Origin: Actinomycetospora straminea
GTDB taxonomy: Bacteria; Actinomycetota; Actinomycetes; Mycobacteriales; Pseudonocardiaceae
NCBI RefSeq assembly: GCF_028737255.1
Contig: NZ_JAQZAN010000015.1
Location: 98,074-162,073, forward strand
Direction: 5' to 3'
Length of the DNA stretch: 64,000 bases
The translations under genes were made by a program, and so were the position numbers. Shown piece by piece: positions 41,541 through 50,682 of this stretch (position 1 is the stretch's first letter; each line of letters opens with the position of its first letter). The notes under the pieces were generated by a model that did no database searches, was not told the origin of the DNA, and saw only the letters and a program-made list of their open reading frames with translations.

Positions 41541-41642
41541 GTTCCGGCCGACCTCCGACCGGCCGGCGGTCGGGAACGCCCGCTCCAGGTGCATTGTTGA
41601 TCTTGGGTGGCGGCGCAAGGCCCATCGGCAGAGGTGGTCCGG

Positions 41643-44600
41643 GTGCTGAGCGTCGCGACGGGCTACAACCCGGACTACCTGTTGAAGGAGGTCGCGACGG
41701 GGCGGGAGAACTACTACACCGGCGCGGTCGCCGAGGGCGAGCCGCCGGGTCGCTGGTGGGGTGCGGGCGCCGAGGCGCTCGGCCTGAGCGGCGAGGTCGA
41801 CGCGCAGGACATGATGGCGATCTACTCGCGGTTCCTCGATCCGCGCGTCGAAGGCTTCCGCGACCCCTCGCGGTGGGACGAGCTCAGCGAGGACGCGACG
41901 CTGGGTCACGCCGGGCGCGCCTACAAGTCAGCGGAGCAGTTGTACGCAGAGGCCCTCGAACGCGAACTGAACGCCTCGGCTGAACGTCGCGACGAGCTCC
42001 GCGTCGAGGCCAGCAAGGCGGTGCGGCAGAACGTCGCCTTCCTGGACCTGACGTTCAGCGTTCAGAAGTCGGTGACGCTGCTGCACACAGCGTTCGAAGC
42101 CGAGGAGGTCAAGGCCCGCGCCGCAGGTCTCGACGACGACGCGGCCGAGTGGGGCCGGCTGCGGGAGACCGTCGAGAGGGCGATCTGGAGGGGCAACGAC
42201 GCCGCGCTGTCCTACCTGCAGGAGCACGCCGGCTACGCCCGGGTCGGTCACCATGGCGGCACCGCGGGCCGGTGGATCGACGCGCAGAACTGGGTCGTCG
42301 CCAGCTTCTTCCAGCACGACTCCCGCGACCACGACCCGCAGCTGCACATCCACAACGCCACCCTCAACCGCCAGCACAGCGTCGACGACGGGCAGTGGCG
42401 CACGCTGGACTCCCGCGCGATCCACCGGCTCAAACCGGCCGCGGCCGCGGTCGGGGAGCGCACCACCGACGAGGCGCTGATCCACGACCTCGGAGTGGCG
42501 ATGGTGATGCGCCCCGACGGGATGGCGAGGGAGGCGACCGCGGTCGACCCTGGCTCGCGGGACATGTTCTCCTCGCGCTCCCACAAGATCAGCGGGCGGG
42601 CGGCGGAGCTGATCGAGGCGTTCGAAGCCTCACGGGGGCGGGACGCGACCGGGCTCGAGCGGGACCGGATCAAGCGGCAGGCCACCCTGGCCACCCGTGC
42701 CGCGAAGTCCCACGGCGGCGAGACCCGCGAGCAGTTCCTCTCCCGCGTCGACGACGAGCTTCGGGCCGAGGTCATCGGCGGGCTCACCGGGGTCGCGCAC
42801 GCCGCCCGTGCCCAGCACGAGCAGGACCAAGCCGCACCGGAGCGGTTCGCGGCGGCGGAGGTGATCGAGGCGGCACTCGAGGCGGTCCAGGCCAGGAAGA
42901 CCAGCTTCACCCACGCCGACCTCGTCCGTGAGATCAACGCGCTCCTGCCCGACCACCTCGGCACGCCCCAGGGCACCGACGTCGCCGCGCTGCTGCACGG
43001 CCTCGCCGACCAGGCCATCGCCCTGGTCGAGCACGTCGACCAGATCGAGGCGGCCGCGCCGGGTGAGGGGCTCGAGCCCGACACGTTGCGGCGCCGCGAC
43101 GGGACGTCGATGTACGCGGCGCCGGGCGGACGCTCCTACGTCACCCGCGAGCACCTGCGCAGCGAGAACCGCCTCCGCGCGGCCACCGCCGCCCGCGACG
43201 GGGAGCGGCTCACCCCGAGCAAGGCTGCCCGGTTCGTCGAGCACCTGCGCGGCGAGGGCATCGAGCTCGGCGTCGACCAGGCCGCCGCCGTAACCGGGGT
43301 CCTCACCTCAGGGGCGCGCCTCGAGACCCTCATCGGACCCGCGGGCACCGGCAAGAGCTTCGTCGTCGGGTCGCTGGCCCGCGCCTGGAGCGACCCCACC
43401 CACCGCCTCCCCGAGGAGCCCGAGCGCCGCGTGTTCGGGCTGGCCACCGCCCAGCTCGCCGCCGACGTCCTCACCGACGAAGGACTGACCACCGCCAACA
43501 CCGCCCGCTGGCTGGCCACCCAGCGCCGACTCGACTCCGCCCAAGCGACACACCGGCCCGCCCTCGACGCCGACGAGCCCTGGCGGCTGCGCCACGGCGA
43601 CCTGCTGGTCGTCGACGAGTCCTCCATGGCCGACACCGCCGCCCTCGCCGCGGTCCACGCCTACGCTGACGAGGCCGGCGCCAAGCTGCTGCTCGTCGGC
43701 GACCCCCGCCAGCTCGGCGCCGTCGGCGCCGGCGGCGCCATGGACCTCGTCGCCCAGTCGGGCGCGCGCTACGACCTCGCCGACGCGCGGCGCTTCACCC
43801 ACGAATGGGAACGCGACGCCTCGCTGCGCCTGCGCGCCGGCGACCCCGAGGTCATCAAGGCCTACCAGCGCCACGGGCGCCTGCTCGACACCGGGAGCCT
43901 CGCCGACGCCGAAGCCTCCGCGACCCGGGCCTGGCTGGCCGACACCCTCGCCGGCCACCGCTCCCTGCTCGTCGTCGACACCAACGACGCCGCCGCGCGC
44001 GTCTCCTCCTCGATCCGCGACGAGCTCGTGCGCCTCGGCCGCGTCACCGAGCACGGCCTGCCGTTGCGCGACGGCACCACAGCCGGGGTCGGCGACATCG
44101 TGCAAGGACGGCGCCTGGCCCGGGACCTCGCGGGCTACGAGGGCAACCGCCGCGGCCCGGTCAACCGCGAGCACTACCGCGTCACCGGCGTCCGCGACGA
44201 CGGCGCCCTCAATGTCGTAGTCGTCGCGGCCGGCGAACCCTTCCACCCACGAGCGAATAGCGAAGTCGGCTTCACGGAGGCCGCGGGGGAGAGGCTCGTG
44301 CTCCCACCCGAGTACGTGGCCGACCACCTGACGCTGTCCTACGCGGGCACCGTGCACGCCGCCGAAGGCGCCACCGTCTACAGCGCCCACCCCGTGGTCA
44401 CGCCGCGCACCGACCTCAACGCCCTCTACGTGGGCTTGTCGCGCGGCCGCGAGGCCAACACCGCCCACGTTGCCACCCTCACCGGGCCCGACGACGCCGC
44501 CCAGGGCTCCGAGACCGACGTGGTGCGCCGCGACCCGCGCGCCGTCCTCGCCACCATCCTCAGCACCCGCGAGGCCACCGACGAGGTGCACCGATCCGCC

Positions 44601-46292
44601 ACCACCGCCCAGGAGGACGCCGAAGCCCGCGCCGCCTCGGTGCAGACCGCGGGGGAGCGGTTCGCCGACGTCGCACACGAAGCCGCCACCGAACGCACCG
44701 CCCGTTGGCTCGACGCCCTCGTCGCCCACGACGTCCTCGACCCACACGACCGGCAACGGGTCGCCGCCGAAGACGGCACCGCCGGGCTGACCCGCCTGCT
44801 GCGCCAGGCCGAGATCGCCGGCCACGACCCCGCCGAGGTCCTGCGCGGGGCCATCGCCGACCGCCCCCTCGACGGCGCCCGGCGGGTCAGCGACGTCCTC
44901 CAGGGCCGCATCCGCGCCGAGCACACCTTCGAACCCGCCGGCGACACGTGGTCGGACTGGCTCCCCCTCGAGATCGACCCCGCCACCCACCGCTACCTCG
45001 AAGCGCTCGCCGAGGCGGCCGACACCCGAACCCGCGACCTCGGTGAACAGGTCGCCGCGCAACCCCCGGTCTGGGCCCTCCGCGCTCTCGGCGCGGTCCC
45101 CGACGACGACGCGGCCCGCGACACGTGGATGGCCAGCGCGGGCGCGATCGCCGCCCACCGCGAGCTCGGCGGCCACGCGCTCGACGACAACGGCGATAAG
45201 GACGGCACGGCGAGGACGCAACCACCCGACAACCCCAGTGACGGGCGGCCTGCGACTGCCACCGAGGTGCTCGGCTCCGCCCCGCCGCGGGGGCACGTCG
45301 AGGCCTACGCCGCCTACCGCGCCGCGCACCGCGCTGCGGACCTGCCCGACCACCAGCGCGACGAGCTCGAATGCTCACCCGCCGGCCACCGCGTCCGGGT
45401 CCGCGCATGGGAGCGCGAACAGGCCTGGGGCCCGGCCTACGTCGAGAACCTCCTCGCCGGCACCCGCCAAGCCGAAGCACGCCACCGGCAGACCGCCGAA
45501 CTACGACGCGCCGAGGCCGACGCCGTGCCCGAATACGTCGAGCGCGACCGCCTTGCCCGCGAGGCCGACCACGCCTCCGCCCTGGCCGAGAGCCTGGAGC
45601 GCCACGGCACCAAGCTCGAGCAGCAGTCCCAGACCTACGCCGAGTGGTACGCCGCCACCGCCATGACCCGCGCCCTCGGCGAGGCCTCCGCGGAGTACCT
45701 GGCCGAGCAGCACGCCGCCGACGAGCCGCAGCCGGCCATCACCGCCGAAGAATGGCTCGCCCTCGACTGCGCCGCCCGCCACGAGGACGACGCCCACCGC
45801 GACATCACCGACATCGATCTCGACGAGCGCCCCCAGCCGACCGAGCAGGTCACCGAGGCGGACAACGACGACTCCCGCCGAGCGCCCGAGCTCGACCGGG
45901 CGGAGGACGATCGCCATGCGGACGTCCCCGGCGCCGAGGAACGGGTCGATGCCGGGACCAACAACCCCATCAACCGCGACGACGAGCCCCGGGCGGAAAC
46001 CGACGTCCCCGACATCCGCGACACCGCCGACGCGACACCGCGCGGCGTCGACGAGGACAGCATCCACGCCCCCGACACCGACGAGGTCGCCGCCGCGGCC
46101 GCCCGCGCTCACGAAGCCGCCGCGGAGCTCCGCAACCGTGAAGCCCTCGAAGCCCGCCACGAGGCCGAGGAACGCGCGCAACAGCTCGCCGCCTGGCAGG
46201 AGGAGGACCAGCCCGCAACCGCGGAGACCCTCGACGCCAGCGACGACCAGGAGGTCGCTGACACGGACGACTACGTCGACGCCGAGGTGTGA
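41643..46292 (+). CDS. MobF family relaxase-helicase (TrwC/TraI-like)
   Basis: About 1,549 residues. The N-terminal relaxase domain opens VLSVATGYNPDYLLKEVATGRENYYTG, with the candidate catalytic tyrosines, and binds metal through the His cluster near residue 225-237 (HDSRDHDPQLHIH). A TraI/RecD-type helicase follows with Walker A GPAGTGKS near residue 565 and VVDESSMAD. The C-terminal ~500 residues are acidic, helical and of unknown role. It nicks oriT and unwinds the transferred strand. GTG at 41643 has AGAGGTGG upstream; the GTG at 41607 is an alternative. Confidence 0.92.
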   Translation: MLSVATGYNPDYLLKEVATGRENYYTGAVAEGEPPGRWWGAGAEALGLSGEVDAQDMMAIYSRFLDPRVEGFRDPSRWDELSEDATLGHAGRAYKSAEQLYAEALERELNASAERRDELRVEASKAVRQNVAFLDLTFSVQKSVTLLHTAFEAEEVKARAAGLDDDAAEWGRLRETVERAIWRGNDAALSYLQEHAGYARVGHHGGTAGRWIDAQNWVVASFFQHDSRDHDPQLHIHNATLNRQHSVDDGQWRTLDSRAIHRLKPAAAAVGERTTDEALIHDLGVAMVMRPDGMAREATAVDPGSRDMFSSRSHKISGRAAELIEAFEASRGRDATGLERDRIKRQATLATRAAKSHGGETREQFLSRVDDELRAEVIGGLTGVAHAARAQHEQDQAAPERFAAAEVIEAALEAVQARKTSFTHADLVREINALLPDHLGTPQGTDVAALLHGLADQAIALVEHVDQIEAAAPGEGLEPDTLRRRDGTSMYAAPGGRSYVTREHLRSENRLRAATAARDGERLTPSKAARFVEHLRGEGIELGVDQAAAVTGVLTSGARLETLIGPAGTGKSFVVGSLARAWSDPTHRLPEEPERRVFGLATAQLAADVLTDEGLTTANTARWLATQRRLDSAQATHRPALDADEPWRLRHGDLLVVDESSMADTAALAAVHAYADEAGAKLLLVGDPRQLGAVGAGGAMDLVAQSGARYDLADARRFTHEWERDASLRLRAGDPEVIKAYQRHGRLLDTGSLADAEASATRAWLADTLAGHRSLLVVDTNDAAARVSSSIRDELVRLGRVTEHGLPLRDGTTAGVGDIVQGRRLARDLAGYEGNRRGPVNREHYRVTGVRDDGALNVVVVAAGEPFHPRANSEVGFTEAAGERLVLPPEYVADHLTLSYAGTVHAAEGATVYSAHPVVTPRTDLNALYVGLSRGREANTAHVATLTGPDDAAQGSETDVVRRDPRAVLATILSTREATDEVHRSATTAQEDAEARAASVQTAGERFADVAHEAATERTARWLDALVAHDVLDPHDRQRVAAEDGTAGLTRLLRQAEIAGHDPAEVLRGAIADRPLDGARRVSDVLQGRIRAEHTFEPAGDTWSDWLPLEIDPATHRYLEALAEAADTRTRDLGEQVAAQPPVWALRALGAVPDDDAARDTWMASAGAIAAHRELGGHALDDNGDKDGTARTQPPDNPSDGRPATATEVLGSAPPRGHVEAYAAYRAAHRAADLPDHQRDELECSPAGHRVRVRAWEREQAWGPAYVENLLAGTRQAEARHRQTAELRRAEADAVPEYVERDRLAREADHASALAESLERHGTKLEQQSQTYAEWYAATAMTRALGEASAEYLAEQHAADEPQPAITAEEWLALDCAARHEDDAHRDITDIDLDERPQPTEQVTEADNDDSRRAPELDRAEDDRHADVPGAEERVDAGTNNPINRDDEPRAETDVPDIRDTADATPRGVDEDSIHAPDTDEVAAAAARAHEAAAELRNREALEARHEAEERAQQLAAWQEEDQPATAETLDASDDQEVADTDDYVDAEV

Positions 46293-46882
46293 TCCGGTCG
46301 GGAAGGAGCCCCCAGCCCGGATCGAGCGGGGAGCGAACGGGTCAGCGCTTCCCGCATGATCGCCGCGCACTCCTGGCGGAGCTCGGGTGTCGCCCGAGAA
46401 CCATCTTCGAGGTGGCGCGGCAGCACCGGCGGAGCGTCGTCGCTGAACCCCATCGCCCAACTCAGCGCCAGCCCCGCTCCCTCGGCGATGGCCGTCGTCC
46501 AGCCGTAGCTCGACCACTGCGCCCACCAGCGTTGTCGCTCGACGGAGTCGAGCTGCGCGATCCCGGCCTCGCGCCACCACTCGTGATCGGGGTACGGCTC
46601 GCCGCGCGACACCGCACCGCACACGATCAGCTCACCCATCGCCCGCCACTGACTCGGAGCCGCGACGTCGCCCGTGGCCGGCGCGGTGGAATGCACACCG
46701 CCCACCCAGGCCAGCGCGCACTGCGCCCCGTGGACCTCCGGGGACTTGCCGCGCTGCACATAGCACCACAGCAGCCCGTGCTCCACCCACGCGAACGTCG
46801 GGAGTGTCGGGGCGACCCAGCCGGGCACCCGCCGCACACGGGGCATGCCCGAGACTCTCGCTCCGCTCCCGACCTCAGTCAT
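46271..46882 (-). CDS. Trp-rich protein of unknown function, convergent with the relaxase
   Basis: A 203-residue soluble protein, notable for many Trp residues (WVEHGLLWCYVQRG, HEWWREAG, RQRWWAQWSSYGW). I recognise no named domain. It overlaps the end of the relaxase gene by 22 bases in convergent orientation. ATG at 46882; a later ATG near 46846 is possible. Confidence 0.65.
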   Translation of the reverse strand: MTEVGSGARVSGMPRVRRVPGWVAPTLPTFAWVEHGLLWCYVQRGKSPEVHGAQCALAWVGGVHSTAPATGDVAAPSQWRAMGELIVCGAVSRGEPYPDHEWWREAGIAQLDSVERQRWWAQWSSYGWTTAIAEGAGLALSWAMGFSDDAPPVLPRHLEDGSRATPELRQECAAIMREALTRSLPARSGLGAPSRPDHTSAST

Positions 46883-47254
46883 CCTTCGCCGCCCTCCCGC
46901 GTCGGTGTCTGGCGCGGTCGCACTCGAACCTGCTCCGGGGAAGTGTGCGCCGGCGCCCCGACAGCCGGCTGAACCGTCCGGCCACACGGTGCCGGTGGCC
47001 GAGCGAGTCGACAGCCATGACCACCCGGACGGTCCGAACCTGGTCGTCCACCGTGTGTGGGTCAGCCTCTCCGCAGCTCAGCTGCGGTACTCGATACCCC
47101 CGACGGGGAGGGCACCCGTCCGCCTCGACCGATGTCCGATGGCGGAGTGGCGCGACGTGACCCAAGCTGACCCGAACCACGGCGCGGCGCCCGACGTACG
47201 TCACTGCGACCTGGTGTCCACCCTTGTGTCCGGATCAACGGAGGTAGACCCCTC
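46883..47254. other. Gene-free stretch before the ABC transporter operon
   Basis: 372 bases with open frames but no credible family pattern or ribosome site. It should hold the promoter of the transporter operon; GGAGG lies 10 bases before its first start. Confidence 0.45.
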
Positions 47255-48151
47255 GTGCGCCGTTCCCTCGTGGCGATCGCGCTCGCCCTCGTGTCGGTAC
47301 TCGCGACCGCCTGTGGCGGCGGTGGCGGTGACCAACCTCGCGAGCTCGTCATCAGTGCCATCCCGGACCAGGACCCGCAGAAGCTGCAACGGCTGTACGG
47401 TGCGCTCTCCGAGCGTCTGACGCGCACGCTCGGCATCCCGGTGCGCTACGTCCCCTTGACCGACTACGCAGCCTCGGTGACGGCCTACCGGCGCGGTGAC
47501 CTCGACATGGTCTTCTTCGGGGGTCTGACGGGCGTCCAGGCGCGCCAGCAGGTTCCGGGCTCGGTCCCGCTGGCGCAGCGGGACGTCGACGAGCGCTTCC
47601 GCAGTGTCTTCGTCGCGTCCACGGCGTCCGGGCTCCCCGCGGTGACCGACGTGGCTGGCCTCCGCGAGGTGGGCGGACGCACCTTTACCTTCGGGAGCGA
47701 GTCCTCGACGTCGGGCCGGCTGATGCCGCAGTACTTCCTGGACCAGGCCGGGGTCGGACCCAACTCGTTCCGCGGTCCCAGCGGCTTCTCGGGCTCCCAC
47801 GACGCCACCATCGCGCTCGTCACGGCGGGCGCCTACGAGGTCGGGGCGCTCAACGCCACCGTGTGGGACCAACGCCTCGCGGCGGGCACTGTCGACCTCA
47901 CCAAGGTGCGCGAGATCTTCCGGACACCCACTTACCATGACTACCACTGGCTGGCACGGCCCGACATCGACGACGAGCTCGGTGCGGGCACGACCGGTCG
48001 CGTTCGTGACGCGCTTCTCGGGCTCCAGGCGGGCGATCCGGTCGACAAGAACATCCTGGACCTCTTCGGCGCCGGTTCCTTCATCGCGACCCAGCCCGCC
48101 AACTATGACCAGGTCGAGCAGGTGGCGCGGTCCCTGGGTCTGGTGCAGTGA
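47255..48151 (+). CDS. PhnD-like oxyanion ABC transporter substrate-binding lipoprotein
   Basis: A 298-residue periplasmic-binding protein with a lipobox LATAC (Cys20) and a Gly-rich anchor. The body fits the PhnD family that binds phosphonate, phosphite and related oxyanions: ISAIPDQDPQKL, LTDYAASVTAYRRGDLDMVFFGGLTG, TFGSESSTSGRLMPQYFL. I recall that closely similar proteins are named putative selenate-binding in databases; this is memory, not a search. It leads an operon with ATPase and permease genes joined by GTGA overlaps. Confidence 0.85.
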   Translation: MRRSLVAIALALVSVLATACGGGGGDQPRELVISAIPDQDPQKLQRLYGALSERLTRTLGIPVRYVPLTDYAASVTAYRRGDLDMVFFGGLTGVQARQQVPGSVPLAQRDVDERFRSVFVASTASGLPAVTDVAGLREVGGRTFTFGSESSTSGRLMPQYFLDQAGVGPNSFRGPSGFSGSHDATIALVTAGAYEVGALNATVWDQRLAAGTVDLTKVREIFRTPTYHDYHWLARPDIDDELGAGTTGRVRDALLGLQAGDPVDKNILDLFGAGSFIATQPANYDQVEQVARSLGLVQ

Positions 48152-48930
48152 CCTCGGGTCTCTCGGGGACGGCCGGGGAGCTCCTCTTCGCCGTGCGCGG
48201 AGCGGGCGTGCGCTACGACGGCGTCGTCGCGCTGGAAGGCTGCGACCTCGAGATCACCGCCGGGGAGCGCGTCGCCGTCATCGGTCCGAGTGGCGCGGGC
48301 AAGTCGACGTTGATCGCGCTCCTCAACGGCATGGTCGCGCCGACCGACGGAACCGTCACCGCGCTCGGCTGCGACCTCGCCCGAGCGCCTGCCCGCACCG
48401 CACGCAAGGTCCGTCGGCAGATCGGGACCATCTACCAGCACTTCGACCTGGTCGAGGAGCTGCGCGTGGTCCACAACGTCAACGCCGGACGGTTGGGTGC
48501 GTGGCCCTTCTGGAGAGCCGCGCTGTCGCTGGTGCGCCCGAGCGGCGTCGGGGAGGTTCGTGGGGCGCTCGAGCGGGTCGGGATTCCCGAGAAGCTCGAC
48601 GCGCGGACCAGCACCTTGTCGGGCGGCCAGAAGCAGCGGGTCGCTGTCGCGAAGGTCCTCGTGCAGCAACCCCGAGCGATCCTCGCCGACGAGCCCATCG
48701 CCAGTCTCGATCCGAGACTCGGAGGGGAGGTCATCGACCTCCTCACCGAGATCAGCGCCGACCTGGGCACCACGCTGGTGACCAGCCTGCACGACGTGAC
48801 CATGGCGCTGGGTCGATTCGAGCGCGTCGTGGCCCTCCGGGCCGGTCGGATCGAGTTCGACCGCCCGCCGGGCGCGGTCTCTTCCGGCGACATCGAGGAT
48901 CTCTACGCCGCTGTGGAGCCGGCTTCGTGA
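48148..48930 (+). CDS. PhnC-like ABC transporter ATP-binding protein
   Basis: A 260-residue ABC ATPase. Walker A is GPSGAGKST (46-54), the signature LSGGQKQRVAVAKVL and Walker B ILADEPIASLD follow, then the H-loop His in TSLHDVTMAL. Sequence style matches PhnC of phosphonate-type importers. It energises import by the binding protein and fused permease on either side. GTG start overlaps the upstream stop. Confidence 0.92.
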   Translation: MTSGLSGTAGELLFAVRGAGVRYDGVVALEGCDLEITAGERVAVIGPSGAGKSTLIALLNGMVAPTDGTVTALGCDLARAPARTARKVRRQIGTIYQHFDLVEELRVVHNVNAGRLGAWPFWRAALSLVRPSGVGEVRGALERVGIPEKLDARTSTLSGGQKQRVAVAKVLVQQPRAILADEPIASLDPRLGGEVIDLLTEISADLGTTLVTSLHDVTMALGRFERVVALRAGRIEFDRPPGAVSSGDIEDLYAAVEPAS

Positions 48931-50588
48931 CGGAGACGCTCCGGCGGCAGGCGTCCGAGCCGGTCGAGCTGCGGGAGGCGGCCTCCGGCGCGGTGCCCAC
49001 CGCCTCGAGCCGCCGTGCTGCCCGCCTCTGGGGAGCGGCGCTGCTCGTCGTCGTCGTCGCGTCGGTCGTCGCGGCGAGCTGGACGGCGGGACCGCTGTTG
49101 CGTCCCGAGGGCTTCTCCCTCGTCGGGAACTTCCTCGGGGCAGCGTTGAGGCCGGCCACCGATGTCGCGTTCCTCCAGCTCATCGCGTCGGCTGCGGTCA
49201 CGACTGTCGCCTACGCCGTGCTCGGGACCGTGCTCAGTCTCGTGCTCGGTCTGGTCGGCGGTGTGCTGTCGTCCGAGGTCTGGTGGTTGGCCGGACGGCA
49301 CGAACGGGCACGTCGGCGCGGGGCAGCGGGGTGGGCGATGGTGCGGGGTGTCCTCGTCCTGCCCCGGGCGATCCATGAGGTGATCTGGGGCCTGATCTTC
49401 CTCAGCGTGCTGGGCCTGACTCCGCTCGTGGCCGTTCTCGCCATCGGCATCCCGTTCGGCGCGGTGACAGCAAAGGTCTTCGCCGAGCTCCTCGACGAGA
49501 CGCCGCGTCGCGCCTACACAGCAGCCCTGGCCAGCGGGACCCCCCGCCTGACGGCGCTGCTCTACACGCTCATGCCGGCCGCGTGGTCCGACCTGCTCTC
49601 CTACGGCTTCTATCGCTTCGAGTGCGCCATCCGCAGCGCGGCGATCCTCGGCCTGATCGGTGCCGGAGGACTCGGGTTCCAGCTGGCCCTGAGCCTGCAG
49701 ACCCTCAACTATCCCGAGGTCTGGACTGCGCTGTACGCCCTGATCCTGCTCAGCGCGGCCACGGATCTGTGGAGCTCGGCCGTGCGCCGGCGACGGGCCT
49801 CAGGCGCCGGTGCCAGCGACCGGGTCATCGGCGGCTCCCTCGTCGCCGGGGCCGTGCTCGTCGTCGGTGCCCTGTGGTGGGTGCAGCTGGACCTCGCCGT
49901 GCTCGTGGCCGGGGACACCTGGCAACTGGTGCTGCAGATCCTCGAGGACGCGTGGCCGCCGGGGCTAGGTGGCGCCACGGTTCTCGGTCTCCTCCAGGCG
50001 GCCCTGATCACGGTGGCGATGTCCGTGCTGGCCATCGTCATCGCATTCGCGGGCGCCTCCGCGCTGGCCTTCCCGGGAGCGGCGGGCACGGCGCTGTCGC
50101 CCGGCCGGTGGCTCGTGGTCCTGGTGACCAGGGGGTTCCTCATCGTGCTCCGCGCCCTCCCCCCTCCGGTGTGGGCGCTGCTGTTCCTCTTCGTCATGGC
50201 GCCGGGCGTCCTGCCCGGCGCGATGGCCCTCGGCGTCTACACGCTGGGTGTGCTGGGCCGTCTGATGACCGAGTCGGTCGAGAACCTCGACAGGCGCCCG
50301 CAGGAGGCCATGCGGGCCCACGGCGTCCCCAGGCCCACCGTCTTCTGCTACGCGGTGGTCCCGGCGGCGGCACCCCGTTTCGTCGCGTTCGGGCTCTACC
50401 GGTGGGAGGTGACGATCCGCGAGACGGTGGTGGTCGGCGTGGTCGGCGCCGGGGGACTCGGCCTGGTGCTCAACCAGCAGCTCGCCGCGTTCGACTACTC
50501 GGCCGCGGTCACCACGCTCGGAGTCATCGTGCTGTTGACGGCGATGGTCGACGCGACAAGCGCCGGTGTGAGACGCAGCCTGCGATGA
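48927..50588 (+). CDS. PhnE-like permease, two copies fused
   Basis: A 553-residue inner-membrane protein with two binding-protein-dependent permease domains in one chain. The EAA-type loops are ASGTPRLTALLYTLMPAAWSDL in the first half and AHGVPRPTVFCYAVVPAAAPRF in the second; each half has five or six helices and ends with GAGGLGFQL or GAGGLGLVL. PhnE is normally a homodimer of one domain, so here the dimer is covalent. It is coupled to the ATPase by GTGA. A strong hairpin follows its stop. Confidence 0.9.
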   Translation: MTETLRRQASEPVELREAASGAVPTASSRRAARLWGAALLVVVVASVVAASWTAGPLLRPEGFSLVGNFLGAALRPATDVAFLQLIASAAVTTVAYAVLGTVLSLVLGLVGGVLSSEVWWLAGRHERARRRGAAGWAMVRGVLVLPRAIHEVIWGLIFLSVLGLTPLVAVLAIGIPFGAVTAKVFAELLDETPRRAYTAALASGTPRLTALLYTLMPAAWSDLLSYGFYRFECAIRSAAILGLIGAGGLGFQLALSLQTLNYPEVWTALYALILLSAATDLWSSAVRRRRASGAGASDRVIGGSLVAGAVLVVGALWWVQLDLAVLVAGDTWQLVLQILEDAWPPGLGGATVLGLLQAALITVAMSVLAIVIAFAGASALAFPGAAGTALSPGRWLVVLVTRGFLIVLRALPPPVWALLFLFVMAPGVLPGAMALGVYTLGVLGRLMTESVENLDRRPQEAMRAHGVPRPTVFCYAVVPAAAPRFVAFGLYRWEVTIRETVVVGVVGAGGLGLVLNQQLAAFDYSAAVTTLGVIVLLTAMVDATSAGVRRSLR

Positions 50589-50593
50589 AGACG

Positions 50594-50627
50594 ACGGTGG
50601 CCGCCCGGATCACCGGGCGGCCACCGT
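50594..50627. terminator. Strong hairpin between convergent operons
   Basis: A 15-base perfect stem (ACGGTGGCCGCCCGG pairing with its complement) and a four-base loop ATCA lie five bases after the permease stop. The converging radical SAM operon ends 55 bases away, so it may serve both directions. No T-run. Confidence 0.8.
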
Positions 50628-50682
50628 GACCCCCGTCAGCGGGGGAGGGACGAAGCGCCCGACCGGGCGCTGAGGATCATGC

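Noticed and set aside
41350..41649. A 99-residue protein before the relaxase gene
   Set aside because: The reading is low-complexity (Thr, Gln, Arg) in A-rich DNA and ends inside the relaxase gene; an untranslated or oriT role is likelier, although its ATG overlaps a possible stop.
46845..47420. A 191-residue protein across the start of the PhnD-like gene
   Set aside because: It overlaps the signal peptide region of a well-supported lipoprotein in another frame and shows no domain pattern.
47255..50588. Naming the transporter as a phosphonate importer (phnDCE)
   Set aside because: Family match is sound, but no phosphonate catabolism gene is present and the binding protein resembles other oxyanion binders, so the substrate was left open.
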